DNA from: an uncultured Coriobacteriaceae bacterium
GTDB lineage: Bacteria; Actinomycetota; Coriobacteriia; Coriobacteriales; Atopobiaceae
Assembly (NCBI GenBank): GCA_902779675.1
Contig: CACZCK010000020.1
Coordinates: 1 to 64,000, forward strand
Length of the DNA stretch: 64,000 bases
Reading direction: 5' to 3'
The notes beneath the pieces were generated by a model. It did no database searches. It was not told the origin of the DNA and was given only the letters and a program-made list of their open reading frames with translations. Shown piece after piece: positions 19,813 to 28,977 of this stretch. Within the stretch, counting starts at the first letter, position 1. Every line of letters starts with the position of its first letter. The translations under genes and the position numbers were made by a program.

Positions 19813-19838
19813 GCCCGCTCGCCACGTGACGAGCGGGC
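19813..19838 (-). terminator. Hairpin with short U-rich tail upstream of the HAD-TPK gene
   Basis: GCCCGCTCG (19813-19821) pairs with CGAGCGGGC (19830-19838); read on the minus strand it is followed by TTGTTTG. It lies about 75 bases before the HAD-TPK start, so it may be an attenuator or a stop for antisense transcription. Confidence 0.4.
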
Positions 19839-19914
19839 CCGCGTTGGGTAAAGTATCCAACGTTGGAACCATGGCGCACCGGTCGGCGCGCCAGCATCAC
19901 CCGGAGGCATGAAC

Positions 19915-20121
19915 ATGGCCCGTTATGACTACAAGTGTCCCAGCTGCGGCAAGCAGTTCGAGGTCGAGCATCCCATGAGCGAGCGCCCCACCATCCTGTG
20001 CCCCGACTGCGGGCAGGAGGCCCAGCGCGTCTTCTCGGCGTCGGGCATCCACTTTGAAGGGCACGGCTTCTACAACACCGACCAGCGCAAGTCGGTCGGA
20101 TCGGTTGGGTCAAAGGAGTAG
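19915..20121 (+). CDS. FmdB-family zinc ribbon protein
   Basis: This 68-residue protein starts MARYDYKCPSCGKQFEVEH. The YxYxCxxCGxxFE motif followed by CPDCG completes a four-cysteine zinc ribbon of the FmdB/CxxC_CXXC_SSSS family. The C-terminal SASGIHFEGHGFYNTD segment is also typical. The biochemical role of the family is not settled. A GGAGG site fits the ATG at 19915 and not the one two codons earlier. It is a single-gene unit ended by a strong terminator. Confidence 0.9.
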   Translation: MARYDYKCPSCGKQFEVEHPMSERPTILCPDCGQEAQRVFSASGIHFEGHGFYNTDQRKSVGSVGSKE

Positions 20122-20160
20122 TTTGCGCCGCTGGCACCGGCTAGGTCACAGGCAATGCAC

Positions 20161-20195
20161 AAGGGGCCGCATCGCAGGATGCGGCCCCTTTTTTC
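20161..20195 (+). terminator. Strong terminator between the convergent fmdB-like gene and rsmB
   Basis: AAGGGGCCGCAT (20161-20172) pairs perfectly with ATGCGGCCCCTT (20179-20190), running into six Ts on the plus strand. It may also help end the rsmB operon on the minus strand. Confidence 0.92.
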
Positions 20196-20203
20196 TCTCC
20201 GAG

Positions 20204-21616
20204 CTAGGCGCGCACGAGCCGTGCGCAGAAGTGCCCGTCACCGCCATCGGGCGCGGGTGGTACCAGCAGGTAGCCCTCGGGCGTCTGGCATGCGCCCACT
20301 ACCTGCGCCAGCCTGGCGGATGCCTGGCAGGCAGGCGCCTGGCTGACGGGCTCTATCGCAAAGCCGTGCCCCGCCTCGCTTGCGAGGAAGGCATCGACCA
20401 CAGCCTCGTCCTCCTCGCGCAGCACCGAACAAGTCGAGTAGATCAGCGTTCCGCCAGGGGCAACACGCGCGGCAGCCGCAACGAGCAGACGGGCCTGCAG
20501 CGACGCGAGAGAGCTCACGTCCGCCGCCGAGAGCGACGAGGCGATCTCGGGATGGCGGCGCAGCGTGCCCGACCCTGAGCACGGCGCGTCCACGAGCACG
20601 GTGCCGAAGCGCCGGTCGAGCTCCGCGGGCAGATTCTCGCTGGCAAGCAGGCAGCCGTCCAGCTCCACGCAGGTGACCGTGGCGGCAAGGCCCGCGGCCT
20701 CCATGCGCCGGCGCGAGAGGCGCACCTTGTACGGCACCGAATCGACCGCCACGATGTGACTGGGATGCTTAGCATCCACGGCCGTGGCAAGCAGGATGGA
20801 CTTGGTCCCCCTCCCCTGCCCCACCTCGAGCAGGTCGACGGAGACGGCCGGGGCGGCAATGCGGCAGACGAGCTGGGCGGACTGGTCGGCCACCACCACG
20901 TCGGCAGCCGTCACGAGCCCTGTGCGAGCGAGTCCCGCGGGGGCACCCAGCACGAATGAGCCCGGCAAGGCCGCGACGGCATGTGGCTCGAGCTCCTCGC
21001 GCTCGAGCAGTTGCTCGAGCCCTGACGCATCGTGACGCAGACCATTGGCGGCGACGCAGACCGGGGCAGCCTCCAACTGCGCCTGCGCCAGACCGCGCAC
21101 AAGCTCGGCGCCGCGGTCGTCGAGCACGCGGCGCAGCAGCCATGCGGGTAGCGCGCTCGCGAGCGCAAGGTCGGCCGAGTCGGCGCCACCAGCAGCAAGG
21201 CGCTCGCGCGCCGCGTCGACCCGCAGCCGCGTCTCGGCGGCAACTTTGCGCAGCACCGCGTTGGCCAATCCGGCTGCGCGCGGCGCGACGGAGCGAACCA
21301 GCTCCACGCCCTGGCTGGCGCTGACGGCAGCAGGCGTGTCGAGATAGCAGATCTCGTAGGTGGCAATCTGCAGCGCGTCGCGCACGCGCGGCTCAAGCGA
21401 GCCCGGCCTCTTGAGATACGCGTTCACGAGCTCGTCGAGGGTCGTGGTAGCTGCCGTGGCACCCACTGCCAACCGATACGCCAGTGCGCGGTCGGCCGGC
21501 GAGAGGGCTTCGAGGGCCGCATCGTCGCGCGCGAGGTCGCGGATGCGCGCATCGCGACGGCGCCTGTCGCCCACAAGGCTCAAGGCCACCCGACGGGCGG
21601 GAGAGAGGCGGGCCAC
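20204..21616 (-). CDS. rsmB: 16S rRNA (cytosine967-C5)-methyltransferase
   Basis: A 470-residue protein: N-terminal NusB-like RNA-binding domain (about 1-150) and C-terminal SAM methyltransferase domain of the NOL1/NOP2/Sun family. Motif IV VLVDAPCSGSGTLRRHPEI and motif VI LIYSTCSV give the two cysteines of the m5C mechanism. The SAM motif LEVGQGRGTKSILLA is a little altered from the usual APGGKT form. The GTG start at 21616 is two bases after the fmt stop, with GGAGAT upstream. It is the last gene of the priA-def-fmt-rsmB series. Confidence 0.92.
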   Translation of the reverse strand: MARLSPARRVALSLVGDRRRRDARIRDLARDDAALEALSPADRALAYRLAVGATAATTTLDELVNAYLKRPGSLEPRVRDALQIATYEICYLDTPAAVSASQGVELVRSVAPRAAGLANAVLRKVAAETRLRVDAARERLAAGGADSADLALASALPAWLLRRVLDDRGAELVRGLAQAQLEAAPVCVAANGLRHDASGLEQLLEREELEPHAVAALPGSFVLGAPAGLARTGLVTAADVVVADQSAQLVCRIAAPAVSVDLLEVGQGRGTKSILLATAVDAKHPSHIVAVDSVPYKVRLSRRRMEAAGLAATVTCVELDGCLLASENLPAELDRRFGTVLVDAPCSGSGTLRRHPEIASSLSAADVSSLASLQARLLVAAAARVAPGGTLIYSTCSVLREEDEAVVDAFLASEAGHGFAIEPVSQAPACQASARLAQVVGACQTPEGYLLVPPAPDGGDGHFCARLVRA

Positions 21617-21618
21617 GC

Positions 21619-22533
21619 CTATGCCATCTCCCAGGTGAGACCGTCGCCGCGCAGGCCGGCGGCCCAGGCAGAGGCCTCCATCTCGCGCTTGCCATCCGGC
21701 TTAACGCGATCGAGCTCGAGCGAGCCCTCCACGCAGCCCAGCACCACGCGTCCCTTGCGCACCCTGACCTCGCCTGCGGCGAGGCCCTGGTCCGCGAGGT
21801 GGGCAGCCAACGCACGGACGCCCTTGCCCGCCACCACCAGGCGCGCGGGAGCGGCATCGAGCGACGCGCGCACCCTGCGCACGTTGCGGGCGGCGGTGTC
21901 GGCAGGATCGAGGCGCATCTCGGCCTTGTCGATCTTGGCGGCGTAGGTCACCTGTGCCTCGTCCTGGGCGGTCCATTCGACCGTCCCGTCGGCAAAGGTC
22001 GGAATGGCCTCGAGCAGCTCGCGGGCACCAAGCTCTGCCAGCTCGGCCATGACGGTGGCACAATCCTTGTCGCCCACCTCCACCGAGGCCTGGCGGCAGT
22101 AGTCGCCAGCGTCGAGCTCGTGGACGACCTGCATGATGCTCACGCCCGCACGCTCGTCGCCCTCCAGCACGGCGCGCTGGATGGGTGCCGCGCCACGCCA
22201 GCGGGGCAGCAGCGAGGCGTGCACGTTGACGCAGCCGAGCGGAGCCACCTGCAGCACGGAGTCTGGCAGGATGCAACCGAAGGCGGCCACGGCAATGAGG
22301 TCGGGCGCCAGGCCGGTGATGGTCTCAAGGACCTCCGGCGTGATACGGGTCGTCTCGAGTACCTCGATGCCCAGCTCAAGGGCGGCGGCCTTGACGGGCG
22401 ACGGCACCAGCTTGCGACCACGGCCACGTACTGCGTCGGGGCGTGTCAGCACCAGGAGCACGTCGTGCGCGGCGGCCAACGCGCGCAGCGAGGGAACGGC
22501 GAAGTCAGGTGTGCCCATGAAGACGATGCGCAT
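21619..22533 (-). CDS. fmt: Methionyl-tRNA formyltransferase
   Basis: A 304-residue enzyme that formylates initiator Met-tRNA using 10-formyl-tetrahydrofolate. It has the N-terminal MRIVFMGTPDFAVPSL opening, the RGRGRKLVPSPVK loop, the NVHASLLPRWRGAAPIQ active-site segment with the conserved Asn/His pair, and a C-terminal OB-like tRNA-binding domain. AAGGAGGCG precedes the ATG. It follows def by about 50 bases; the deformylase next to it reverses its product's modification. Confidence 0.95.
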   Translation of the reverse strand: MRIVFMGTPDFAVPSLRALAAAHDVLLVLTRPDAVRGRGRKLVPSPVKAAALELGIEVLETTRITPEVLETITGLAPDLIAVAAFGCILPDSVLQVAPLGCVNVHASLLPRWRGAAPIQRAVLEGDERAGVSIMQVVHELDAGDYCRQASVEVGDKDCATVMAELAELGARELLEAIPTFADGTVEWTAQDEAQVTYAAKIDKAEMRLDPADTAARNVRRVRASLDAAPARLVVAGKGVRALAAHLADQGLAAGEVRVRKGRVVLGCVEGSLELDRVKPDGKREMEASAWAAGLRGDGLTWEMA

Positions 22534-22584
22534 GAGCGCCTCCTTGCTCGGTTTGTCTTGGTTCGTGTGAGTAAGGGCGGTACG

Positions 22585-23124
22585 CTACTCGGTGTCGCCG
22601 GGGCGCGCGCCTGCGGCGACGGCGTCCTGGCACTCGCGCAGCGCGGCGGCACGCTTGAGCGGACGCAGGTGGTCGACCATCGTGACGCCATGCAGGTGGT
22701 CGATCTCGTGCTGCAGGCACACGGCCATGAGGTTGTCGCGCGCCTCGTAGCGCATCATCTCGCCGTCGAGGTTGAGCGCGTGCACCACCACGTGACTCGG
22801 ACGCGCCACGCGCACCGTGATGCCCGGGAACGACAGGCAGCCCTCGGGGAACTCGCGCTCCTCGCCGTCCGCCGTGACGATCTGCGGGTTGATCAGCACG
22901 TAGGGGTTGCGCTTCTTGTCGGTGTAGTCGACGTCGATGACCACCATCTGGATGAGCTCGCCCACCTGCGGGGCGGCCAGGCCGCAGCCGTCGGTGGCGT
23001 ACATGTCCTGCAGCATGCGGTCGGCAAGCGCGCGAATCTCAGGCGTGATCTCCTCGATCGCCGCGCATTCGGTAAAGAGGCGCTCGTCGGGCGCGATGAC
23101 GATGTCGTCGAACTCGTTGCTCAT
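22585..23124 (-). CDS. def: Peptide deformylase
   Basis: This 179-residue metalloenzyme removes the N-formyl group from new proteins. All three motifs are present: GCGLAAPQ (46-53; the usual second residue is Val or Ile, here Cys), EGCLS (94-98, metal ligand C96) and QHEIDH (138-143, ligands H139 and H143). The ATG at 23124 has an AGGAGC site; a GTG six codons earlier overlaps it and is rejected. It is co-directional with priA upstream (127-base gap) and fmt downstream. Confidence 0.94.
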   Translation of the reverse strand: MSNEFDDIVIAPDERLFTECAAIEEITPEIRALADRMLQDMYATDGCGLAAPQVGELIQMVVIDVDYTDKKRNPYVLINPQIVTADGEEREFPEGCLSFPGITVRVARPSHVVVHALNLDGEMMRYEARDNLMAVCLQHEIDHLHGVTMVDHLRPLKRAAALRECQDAVAAGARPGDTE

Positions 23125-23251
23125 GGGAATAGCTCCTTGCACTTGTCGTTGTCCTAGGAAATGTTACTACCCATCTGGCGCCGCTGGCTGCGCTGCACAA
23201 AAAGCGCCTACGAGACAGGCGCGCGTGGGTGGGACGGTGGTGCCGCGCAGG

Positions 23252-25552
23252 TCAGATGAGGTCGTGGCAGTCCACGTCGACAGCTACCGAGACGCCGGGA
23301 CGCCGACCGAGCTCACGTGCGCAGGTCCCCAGCAGGCCTCCCATGTTTGCATTTGCAGGCGCCTTGACCATTAGGTGACGGCGCACACGGTCCTTGGCGC
23401 GGGCCTTGAGGCAGTCCGCCGGGCCCAGCACCTCCCAGCCGGGTTGTCCCTGCAGGCGACGGCGCAGGTCCGCGGCCAGGTCATCGAGCGTCATGCGCAC
23501 CGCACGCTCGTCTCGCCCGCTCGCCACCACATTTGCCAGGCGGGCGAAGGGCGGGTAGTTGGCCTCGCGACGATCCTCCAACTCGGGGGCCAAAAACAGT
23601 GAGCGGTCATGCCGCGCGACGGCCTGGATGGCGGGGTGGCCCGCCCAGTAGGTTTGCACGATCACCCTGCCCGCGCGCTCACCGCGCCCCGCACGACCCG
23701 CCACCTGCTCGAGCAGGTCGTAGGTGCGCTCCGCGGCACGGAAGTCGGGCAGCTTAAGCGTGGTGTCGGCGTTAATCACCCCCACGAGCGTGACCTCGGG
23801 AAAGTCCAGCCCCTTGGCAATCATCTGGGTGCCCACCAGCACGGCGCAGTCGGCGGCGTCAAAGCGCTCGAGCAGCCGCTGGTGCCCGCCCTTGGCGGCC
23901 GTGGTGTCGGCATCCATGCGGATGACCTCAGCACGGTCGCCCACGATCATGGCGAGCTCATCCTCCACGCGCTGGGTGCCCACGCCAAAGGCGCCCATGT
24001 AGCGGCTCCCACAGTTGGGGCAGCTCGCAGCGACGTCGGGCCAGGCGGCGGTAGGCCACGTGCGCCCGCAGGTGTGGCAGGCCAATTGGTGGGTTCGCTC
24101 GTGGTAGGTGAGCGCCGTGGAACAGTGCGGGCACTCGGGCACGCAGCCGCACTCTCGGCACATGAGGAAGGTGGCAAAGCCGCGGCGGTTGAGCAGCAGC
24201 ACGGCCTTCTCGCGACGCTCGAGCACCTCCTCCAGGGCGCCGCGCAGCTCGCTTGAGAAGATGGAACGGTTGCCCTCCTCGAACTGGCGCGTCATGTCGA
24301 CGATGCTCACCTTGGGCAACGTGGCGCCGCCGGGTCGCTCGGGCATGCTGACGCGCGTCCAGCGCACGCCACCCCACTCCCCCGCCTCGCAGCGCGAGAG
24401 GCTCTCCACCGAGGGCGTGGCGCTGCCCAGCACCAAGGCGCACCGGCGCTCGCGGGCCAGGCGCGCGGCCAGCTCGCGGGCGTGGTAGCGCGGGGCGGAT
24501 CCCTGTTTGTAGCTACCCTCGTGTTCCTCGTCGATGATGATGAGTCCCACCTCCGAGAGCGGGGCAAACAGCGCCGAGCGGGCACCCACCACCACATGGG
24601 CGAGTCCCTGGCGCACCAGCTCCCACTGGTCGTAGCGCTCGCCGGCGGACAGCCGCGAATGCAGCACGGCCACGTCGTCGCCAAAGCGCGAGCGGAAGCG
24701 GCCCACGGTCTGGGCAGTGAGCGAGATCTCGGGAACCAGCACAAGGGCACCCTTGCCCTGCTCGCGCGCATGCTCGATGGCTTCGAGGTACACCTCGGTC
24801 TTGCCCGAGCCGGTCACGCCGTCGACCAGCACGACGTCGCCTGCACCGGCCTCACGTGCGGCGTCAATGGCGGCGAGCGCCTCCCGCTGCCCCGCCGTGA
24901 GTCGCTCGTGACGCGGGGCTTGTGCCGACGAAAGCGAGGTATCGTTGCCCCCGCGCACGCGCCGGCGCGACTCCACCACCACAGCACCGTTGCGCTCGAG
25001 GGCCGACACAGCCTGCGAGGCCCCGGGGATGGTGGCCGAGAGCTCGGCCATGCGCACCGGCCCGGCAGCCAAGGCCGCTAGCACCGCACGCTGGCGGCTG
25101 GCGTTCTTTCGCGGCTCGAAGGGACGCTCGGCAGGCGCGAGGCGCACCCAGCGCACATCCACCGGGCCGGAGCGCTCGCACACCAGCTGCCAGGGCTCGT
25201 CGCCCTCGCGGCGCACCTTGACCAGCTGGCCAGGAGCAAGAAACGGTCGAATCGCCTCACAGGGAGGACAAGCGTACTCGCGGGCCATCCACGAGGCGAC
25301 GCGCGCAGCCCCCAGGTCGAAGGCAGGTGGTGCCAACACCTGCAGCACGGGATGCACCTTGGAGGGGTCGATGCGCACCACCGGGGCGTCGGTGACGGCC
25401 ACCACATAACCCACCGACTTGCGGCGCGAGAAGCTGACCAGCACCGTCGTGCCAACCTGAACCTCGTCGGCAAGTTCGTCGGGAATGGCATAGTCGAAGG
25501 CCCCGTCAAGGGCACGCGTGGGTATGTCGACGACAACGTGAGCGTAGCGCAT
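23252..25552 (-). CDS. priA: Primosomal protein N', replication restart helicase
   Basis: A 766-residue helicase that reloads the replisome at repaired forks. It has an N-terminal DNA-binding part, Walker A VDGVTGSGKTEVYL (about 244-257), DEEH box IIDEEHEGSYKQ, and a zinc-binding module with four CxxC pairs starting at MCRECGCVPECPHCS and ending CPNCGSRY. The C-terminal helicase half has GTQMIAKGLDFP and QVAGRAGRG. Length is normal. It heads a priA-def-fmt-rsmB series conserved in Gram-positives, with GGGGAGG before the ATG. Confidence 0.95.
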   Translation of the reverse strand: MRYAHVVVDIPTRALDGAFDYAIPDELADEVQVGTTVLVSFSRRKSVGYVVAVTDAPVVRIDPSKVHPVLQVLAPPAFDLGAARVASWMAREYACPPCEAIRPFLAPGQLVKVRREGDEPWQLVCERSGPVDVRWVRLAPAERPFEPRKNASRQRAVLAALAAGPVRMAELSATIPGASQAVSALERNGAVVVESRRRVRGGNDTSLSSAQAPRHERLTAGQREALAAIDAAREAGAGDVVLVDGVTGSGKTEVYLEAIEHAREQGKGALVLVPEISLTAQTVGRFRSRFGDDVAVLHSRLSAGERYDQWELVRQGLAHVVVGARSALFAPLSEVGLIIIDEEHEGSYKQGSAPRYHARELAARLARERRCALVLGSATPSVESLSRCEAGEWGGVRWTRVSMPERPGGATLPKVSIVDMTRQFEEGNRSIFSSELRGALEEVLERREKAVLLLNRRGFATFLMCRECGCVPECPHCSTALTYHERTHQLACHTCGRTWPTAAWPDVAASCPNCGSRYMGAFGVGTQRVEDELAMIVGDRAEVIRMDADTTAAKGGHQRLLERFDAADCAVLVGTQMIAKGLDFPEVTLVGVINADTTLKLPDFRAAERTYDLLEQVAGRAGRGERAGRVIVQTYWAGHPAIQAVARHDRSLFLAPELEDRREANYPPFARLANVVASGRDERAVRMTLDDLAADLRRRLQGQPGWEVLGPADCLKARAKDRVRRHLMVKAPANANMGGLLGTCARELGRRPGVSVAVDVDCHDLI

Positions 25553-25647
25553 GGGGCCTCCCCTCAGTGTGGCGTGGGCAGTGTAACGATTCTACCCAAA
25601 CGCGCGGGGTGGTGGCGGGAGGCGCGGGCGCGGCGCGTGGGGTCGGG

Positions 25648-26445
25648 CTAGCGGATGTCCCTGCCCACGAAACGCTCTGCGTTGTGCCAGCACATGGCCT
25701 CCAGCTCCGAGGCCGAGAAGCCCAGGGAGGCGAAAGCCTCGAGCTCGGCAGCGGGCTCCCACATGGGGAAGTCGGAGCCAAACAGGATGCGGTCGGTGCC
25801 ATAGAGGTAGACCAGCTCGCGCGTGCGACGAGGCCCCAGGAAGCGCATCGAACTCGACATGTCGAGGAAGCAGCTCTCGTCCTCGAGGAACTCGAGGGCG
25901 TAGTCCTGGATGGACCAGCCGCCAAAGTGGGCGGCATCGACCACCAGATTGGGGAACTCGTGCAGGATGCGCTTTAGGCGGCGCGGATGGGAGTAGTCGT
26001 AGCGGTAGTCGCCGCAGTGAATGGTGAGCGGCAGCCCGCGGGCCTCGGCGATCTCGTACACGCGCATGAGGCGCGGGTCGTCCATGTTCACAGCCTGCGT
26101 GTCGGGATGCAGCTTGATGCCGCAGAGGCCCATGCCCATGGCGCGCTCGATCTCGGCTGCTGGGTCTTCGTAGTCCTGGTGCATAGCCATGAAGCCCAAG
26201 AAGCGATCGTCGTCGGCCACCTGCGCGGCAATGAAGTCGTTGATGGACTCCACCGTGCCCGGACGGACAGCCACTGAGTACACCAGACAGTGCGTGATGG
26301 GCGAACCCGCAATGGATGCGTCAAGCTGGGCAACCGAGCCGTCCTGCGCGTCCATGGGGATGTTGTAGAAGCGCCCGATGCTCTGCGTGGCCCGCTCGGA
26401 GATCTTGTCGGGGTAGATGTGAACGTGAACGTCGACGACGGGCAT
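25648..26445 (-). CDS. Amidohydrolase-2 family TIM-barrel metal hydrolase
   Basis: A 265-residue protein beginning MPVVDVHVHIYPDKISERA. The HxH near the start, GIKLHPDTQ, TIHCGDY, VDAAHFGGW and ILFGSDFPMW are the ordered metal-site motifs of the amidohydrolase-2 (decarboxylase/hydrolase) family. The substrate is unknown; members include ACMSD-like decarboxylases and many uncharacterised hydrolases. The ATG at 26445 has a GGGAGG site and fits family starts; longer upstream frame is ignored. It appears monocistronic. Confidence 0.82.
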   Translation of the reverse strand: MPVVDVHVHIYPDKISERATQSIGRFYNIPMDAQDGSVAQLDASIAGSPITHCLVYSVAVRPGTVESINDFIAAQVADDDRFLGFMAMHQDYEDPAAEIERAMGMGLCGIKLHPDTQAVNMDDPRLMRVYEIAEARGLPLTIHCGDYRYDYSHPRRLKRILHEFPNLVVDAAHFGGWSIQDYALEFLEDESCFLDMSSSMRFLGPRRTRELVYLYGTDRILFGSDFPMWEPAAELEAFASLGFSASELEAMCWHNAERFVGRDIR

Positions 26446-26607
26446 GGGGCCTCCCTGGGCTCGGATGTGTTGCCGACACATGTTAGACGAGCCCAACAGC
26501 CACGACACAAGAGGAAACACGACCGTGACAGGGCGGAGTGGGACGAGCTGTCCCCCTAGGAACGCCTGCAACCCGGGTTGTTGGTGGTTTGGGACAGACG
26601 CCCAGCC

Positions 26608-28137
26608 CTACTCCTCCTTGGGCCTCCAGAACAGCCACGTGAGCACAAAGCCCACTGCAAAGGCGATGACCACGCCCGCCGCAGCCACCACCATATGGTA
26701 GATGCCCTGGTTGGGCAGGTAGTAGGCCGTGTTTGCCCACGCCTCGATCTGCTCGGGCGTGCGCACGTCAATATAGGCCGTGAGTCCCAGCAAGCCAGAG
26801 TAACCCATGATGAAACTGCGCGTACCCATAAGGCCGTAGAAGGCGCCCGAAACCGTGCCCCCAATGCAGCTAATCACGAAGGGCAGGCGCAGCGGCAGCG
26901 TCACGCCATAGATGGCCGGCTCGGTGGTGCCAAACAGGCCAGTAATGAACGCGGCAATGCCATTCTTCTTGAGATTCTCGTCCTTGGTCTTGAGGATGAC
27001 CGCCAGCACGCAGGCGATCTGCGCCCAGGTGCAGCCATACTGACCCGGCAACGCATAGTCGTAGAAGTAGGTGCCCATGTTCTGGAGCTTCACCGGCACA
27101 AGCGCCCAATGGAAGCCAAAGATGACGAGCACCTGCCAGACGGCACCCAAGACCGCGCTCGCCACCGTAGCGCCGACCACCGGAATGTTCATGAGCAGAC
27201 CAAAGAAGGCGGCGATGAGGTTCATGATGACCGACGACACCGGACCAATGAACAGGAAGGTGGCCACGCCGCCAACGGTCAGCGTGAACATGGGCACGAG
27301 GAAGAGCTTGACCGTTGCCGGGAAATGCTCGTTGGCCCACTTGAACACAAAGGAGCTGAACCACACAGCCACGATGACCGGCACGAAGGTGGAAGTGTAG
27401 CCTCCCGAGGAGGCGGGTGTTACTAGCGGAATCCCAAAGAAGGTCGTGCCGTAGGCCATCTCCAGAAGAGTTCCCTTGAAGAGGTAGCGCACGCCCTCCG
27501 TCCCCGCAAACGTATCTGCGGCGAGCTGGGTGATACTCGGGTAGCACATGGCCGCGCCAATAGCCGCGCCAATGAGGTCGTTCATCTTGAAGCGACGCGC
27601 CGAAGTGATGCCCAGCATGATGGGCAAAAAGCGCCAGAAGCCGTCGGCGATGGCATAGAGGGCCACGTAGGCGCCCGTGCTAGTTATGTGGGCGCCCGTC
27701 ATCTGCAGTGCAATGAAGTCCCAGAGCGCAAGGAGGCCCTTGATCATGCCCGTAGATGCGATGCAGCCCAGGCAAGGCGCCACAATGGACGAGATGAGGT
27801 CAATCAGAATCCCGGAGAGACCCGTTGGGCCCGAACCCGCAGAGGCCTTCTTGGCCGTCTCGTCGAGGGTGTCCTTATCCCAGAGCGACCCGACCTTCTG
27901 CACGGCGTCAAAGACGTCGATCACCTCGGGGCCAATGACCACCTGATACTGACCGTTGGCCACAATGACCTGCAGGACGTCGTCCATCGCCGAGAGTTCC
28001 TCGGTCTTGGCGTACGACTCGTCATAGAGCTTGAAGCGTAAGCGCGTGACGCAGTGCGTGACGGTGGCGATGTTCTGCGGACCTCCCACGAGATCGACGA
28101 TCTTGCGAGCAAGCTCAATGTTGTCGTTTTTGGGCAT
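26608..28137 (-). CDS. PTS EIIBC permease, beta-glucoside/sucrose/trehalose type
   Basis: This 509-residue phosphotransferase-system permease imports and phosphorylates a sugar. EIIB (about 1-85) has the phosphocysteine C29 in THCVTRLRF. EIIC (about 105-500) has about ten membrane segments, PCLGCIASTGMIKG near its start and GTTEPAIYGVTLPLRLPF (about 400-417), the conserved EIIC sugar-site loop. No EIIA domain is fused, so a separate EIIA is needed. It could feed the two 6-phospho-beta-glucosidases 20 kb away, but no hydrolase or antiterminator gene adjoins it. AAGGAGCG precedes the ATG at 28137. Confidence 0.85.
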   Translation of the reverse strand: MPKNDNIELARKIVDLVGGPQNIATVTHCVTRLRFKLYDESYAKTEELSAMDDVLQVIVANGQYQVVIGPEVIDVFDAVQKVGSLWDKDTLDETAKKASAGSGPTGLSGILIDLISSIVAPCLGCIASTGMIKGLLALWDFIALQMTGAHITSTGAYVALYAIADGFWRFLPIMLGITSARRFKMNDLIGAAIGAAMCYPSITQLAADTFAGTEGVRYLFKGTLLEMAYGTTFFGIPLVTPASSGGYTSTFVPVIVAVWFSSFVFKWANEHFPATVKLFLVPMFTLTVGGVATFLFIGPVSSVIMNLIAAFFGLLMNIPVVGATVASAVLGAVWQVLVIFGFHWALVPVKLQNMGTYFYDYALPGQYGCTWAQIACVLAVILKTKDENLKKNGIAAFITGLFGTTEPAIYGVTLPLRLPFVISCIGGTVSGAFYGLMGTRSFIMGYSGLLGLTAYIDVRTPEQIEAWANTAYYLPNQGIYHMVVAAAGVVIAFAVGFVLTWLFWRPKEE

Positions 28138-28312
28138 AGTTCGCTCCTTAGCATCCTCCCCACCCACGCGGTGCACCGCGCCGCGCGATTGGCCCTCCCC
28201 TGGGGAACGACGTCTTTGCAAGGCAATGCCACGAGGATACCGTCTGACACGTCGCGTGCGGACGAGGCATCCATAAACGATGTGGCTATCGCCCACAGCG
28301 GCGGCGACGTGC

Positions 28313-28318
28313 TACAAT
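28313..28318 (+). promoter_or_regulatory. -10 element of rnpB
   Basis: TACAAT lies six bases before the predicted 5' end of RNase P RNA. A good -35 is not visible at 16-18 bases upstream. Confidence 0.5.
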
Positions 28319-28323
28319 CGACC

Positions 28324-28700
28324 GCGCGAAGTGGGCCAGGCGACCGCGGACCGGTGCGGTCCAGCATTGGACCGTGTCGGGATGAGGAAAGTCCGGGCTC
28401 CACAGGGCAGGAGGCAGGTTAACGGCCTGGCGGGGTGACCCGACGGAAAGCGCCGCAGAAAAGAAGACTCCCGCTGCCCGCCTCGGCGGGTGAGAGAAAA
28501 GCTGAAACGGTGGTGTAAGAGACCACCAGCGTCGTGGCAACACGGCGGCTTGGCAAGCCCCCTCCGGAGCAAGCGCATGTAGGAGCGCCATGGTGTGGCC
28601 CGCACCGCGCTCGGGTAGCGCGCTAGAGCCTGGCGGTGACGCCAGGAGTAGATAAATGGCCGCCCATCGACAGAACCCGGCTTATCGGCCCACTTCGCAC
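28324..28700 (+). ncRNA. rnpB: RNase P RNA, bacterial type A
   Basis: The 5' GCGAAGTGGGCC (28326-28337) pairs with the 3' GGCCCACTTCGC (28687-28698), closing helix P1. The universal core GAGGAAAGTCCGGGCTCC (28385-28402) is followed by ACAGGGCA. The 3' core has AGTAGATAAATGGCC, then GACAGAACCCGGCTTATCGG. Size, about 377 nt, fits type A RNA of high-GC Gram-positives. It is the catalytic subunit for tRNA 5' maturation. Short open frames across it are artefacts. Confidence 0.97.
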
Positions 28701-28765
28701 CTTCTTGCCGCTTCATATGCCACTTCACCATCGTCCGGTACACTCGCGCTCTCGCGTTTTGCGAT

Positions 28766-28801
28766 GTCGGGCACACATTTGCCCCAAAGTGTGTACCCGA
28801 C
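28766..28801. repeat. Hairpin-forming inverted repeat downstream of rnpB
   Basis: GTCGGGCACACATTTG faces CAAAGTGTGTACCCGAC around CCC, with small bulges. No U-run follows, so it may be a processing signal or repeat and not a classical terminator. Confidence 0.5.
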
Positions 28802-28879
28802 GAGTCAAAAGCCGAGAGGCCATGTGTGCCACTCGCCCGGTAACCCATGACACAGCAACCGCAGCCACGACGGGCCGTC

Positions 28880-28949
28880 CGAATACGTGTTCGTGGAACG
28901 CTTGTACGAGTTTTCAACAAGTTTTATACTCTTGTCGAACATTCGTTCT
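28880..28949 (+). promoter_or_regulatory. Promoter flanked by two LexA-type SOS boxes
   Basis: -35 TTGTAC (28902-28907), a 17-base spacer and -10 TATACT (28925-28930) form a good promoter. CGAACATTCGTTCT (28936-28949) covers the expected start point and matches CGAAC-N4-GTTCB. CGAATACGTGTTCG (28880-28893) just upstream of the -35 differs from the full palindrome by one base. LexA at both would block polymerase, predicting DNA-damage induction of the two downstream genes. Confidence 0.75.
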
Positions 28950-28977
28950 CGCATCACAATCGTACGGGAGACGCGCC

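Noticed and set aside
26480-26600. CAACCCGGGTTG palindrome and GGGACAG-type repeats downstream of the PTS gene
   Set aside because: Too short and imperfect to call a repeat family or terminator from one copy.
28312-28920. Minus-strand frames across 28.3-28.9 kb
   Set aside because: They cover the RNase P RNA and the promoter region, which explain the sequence fully.
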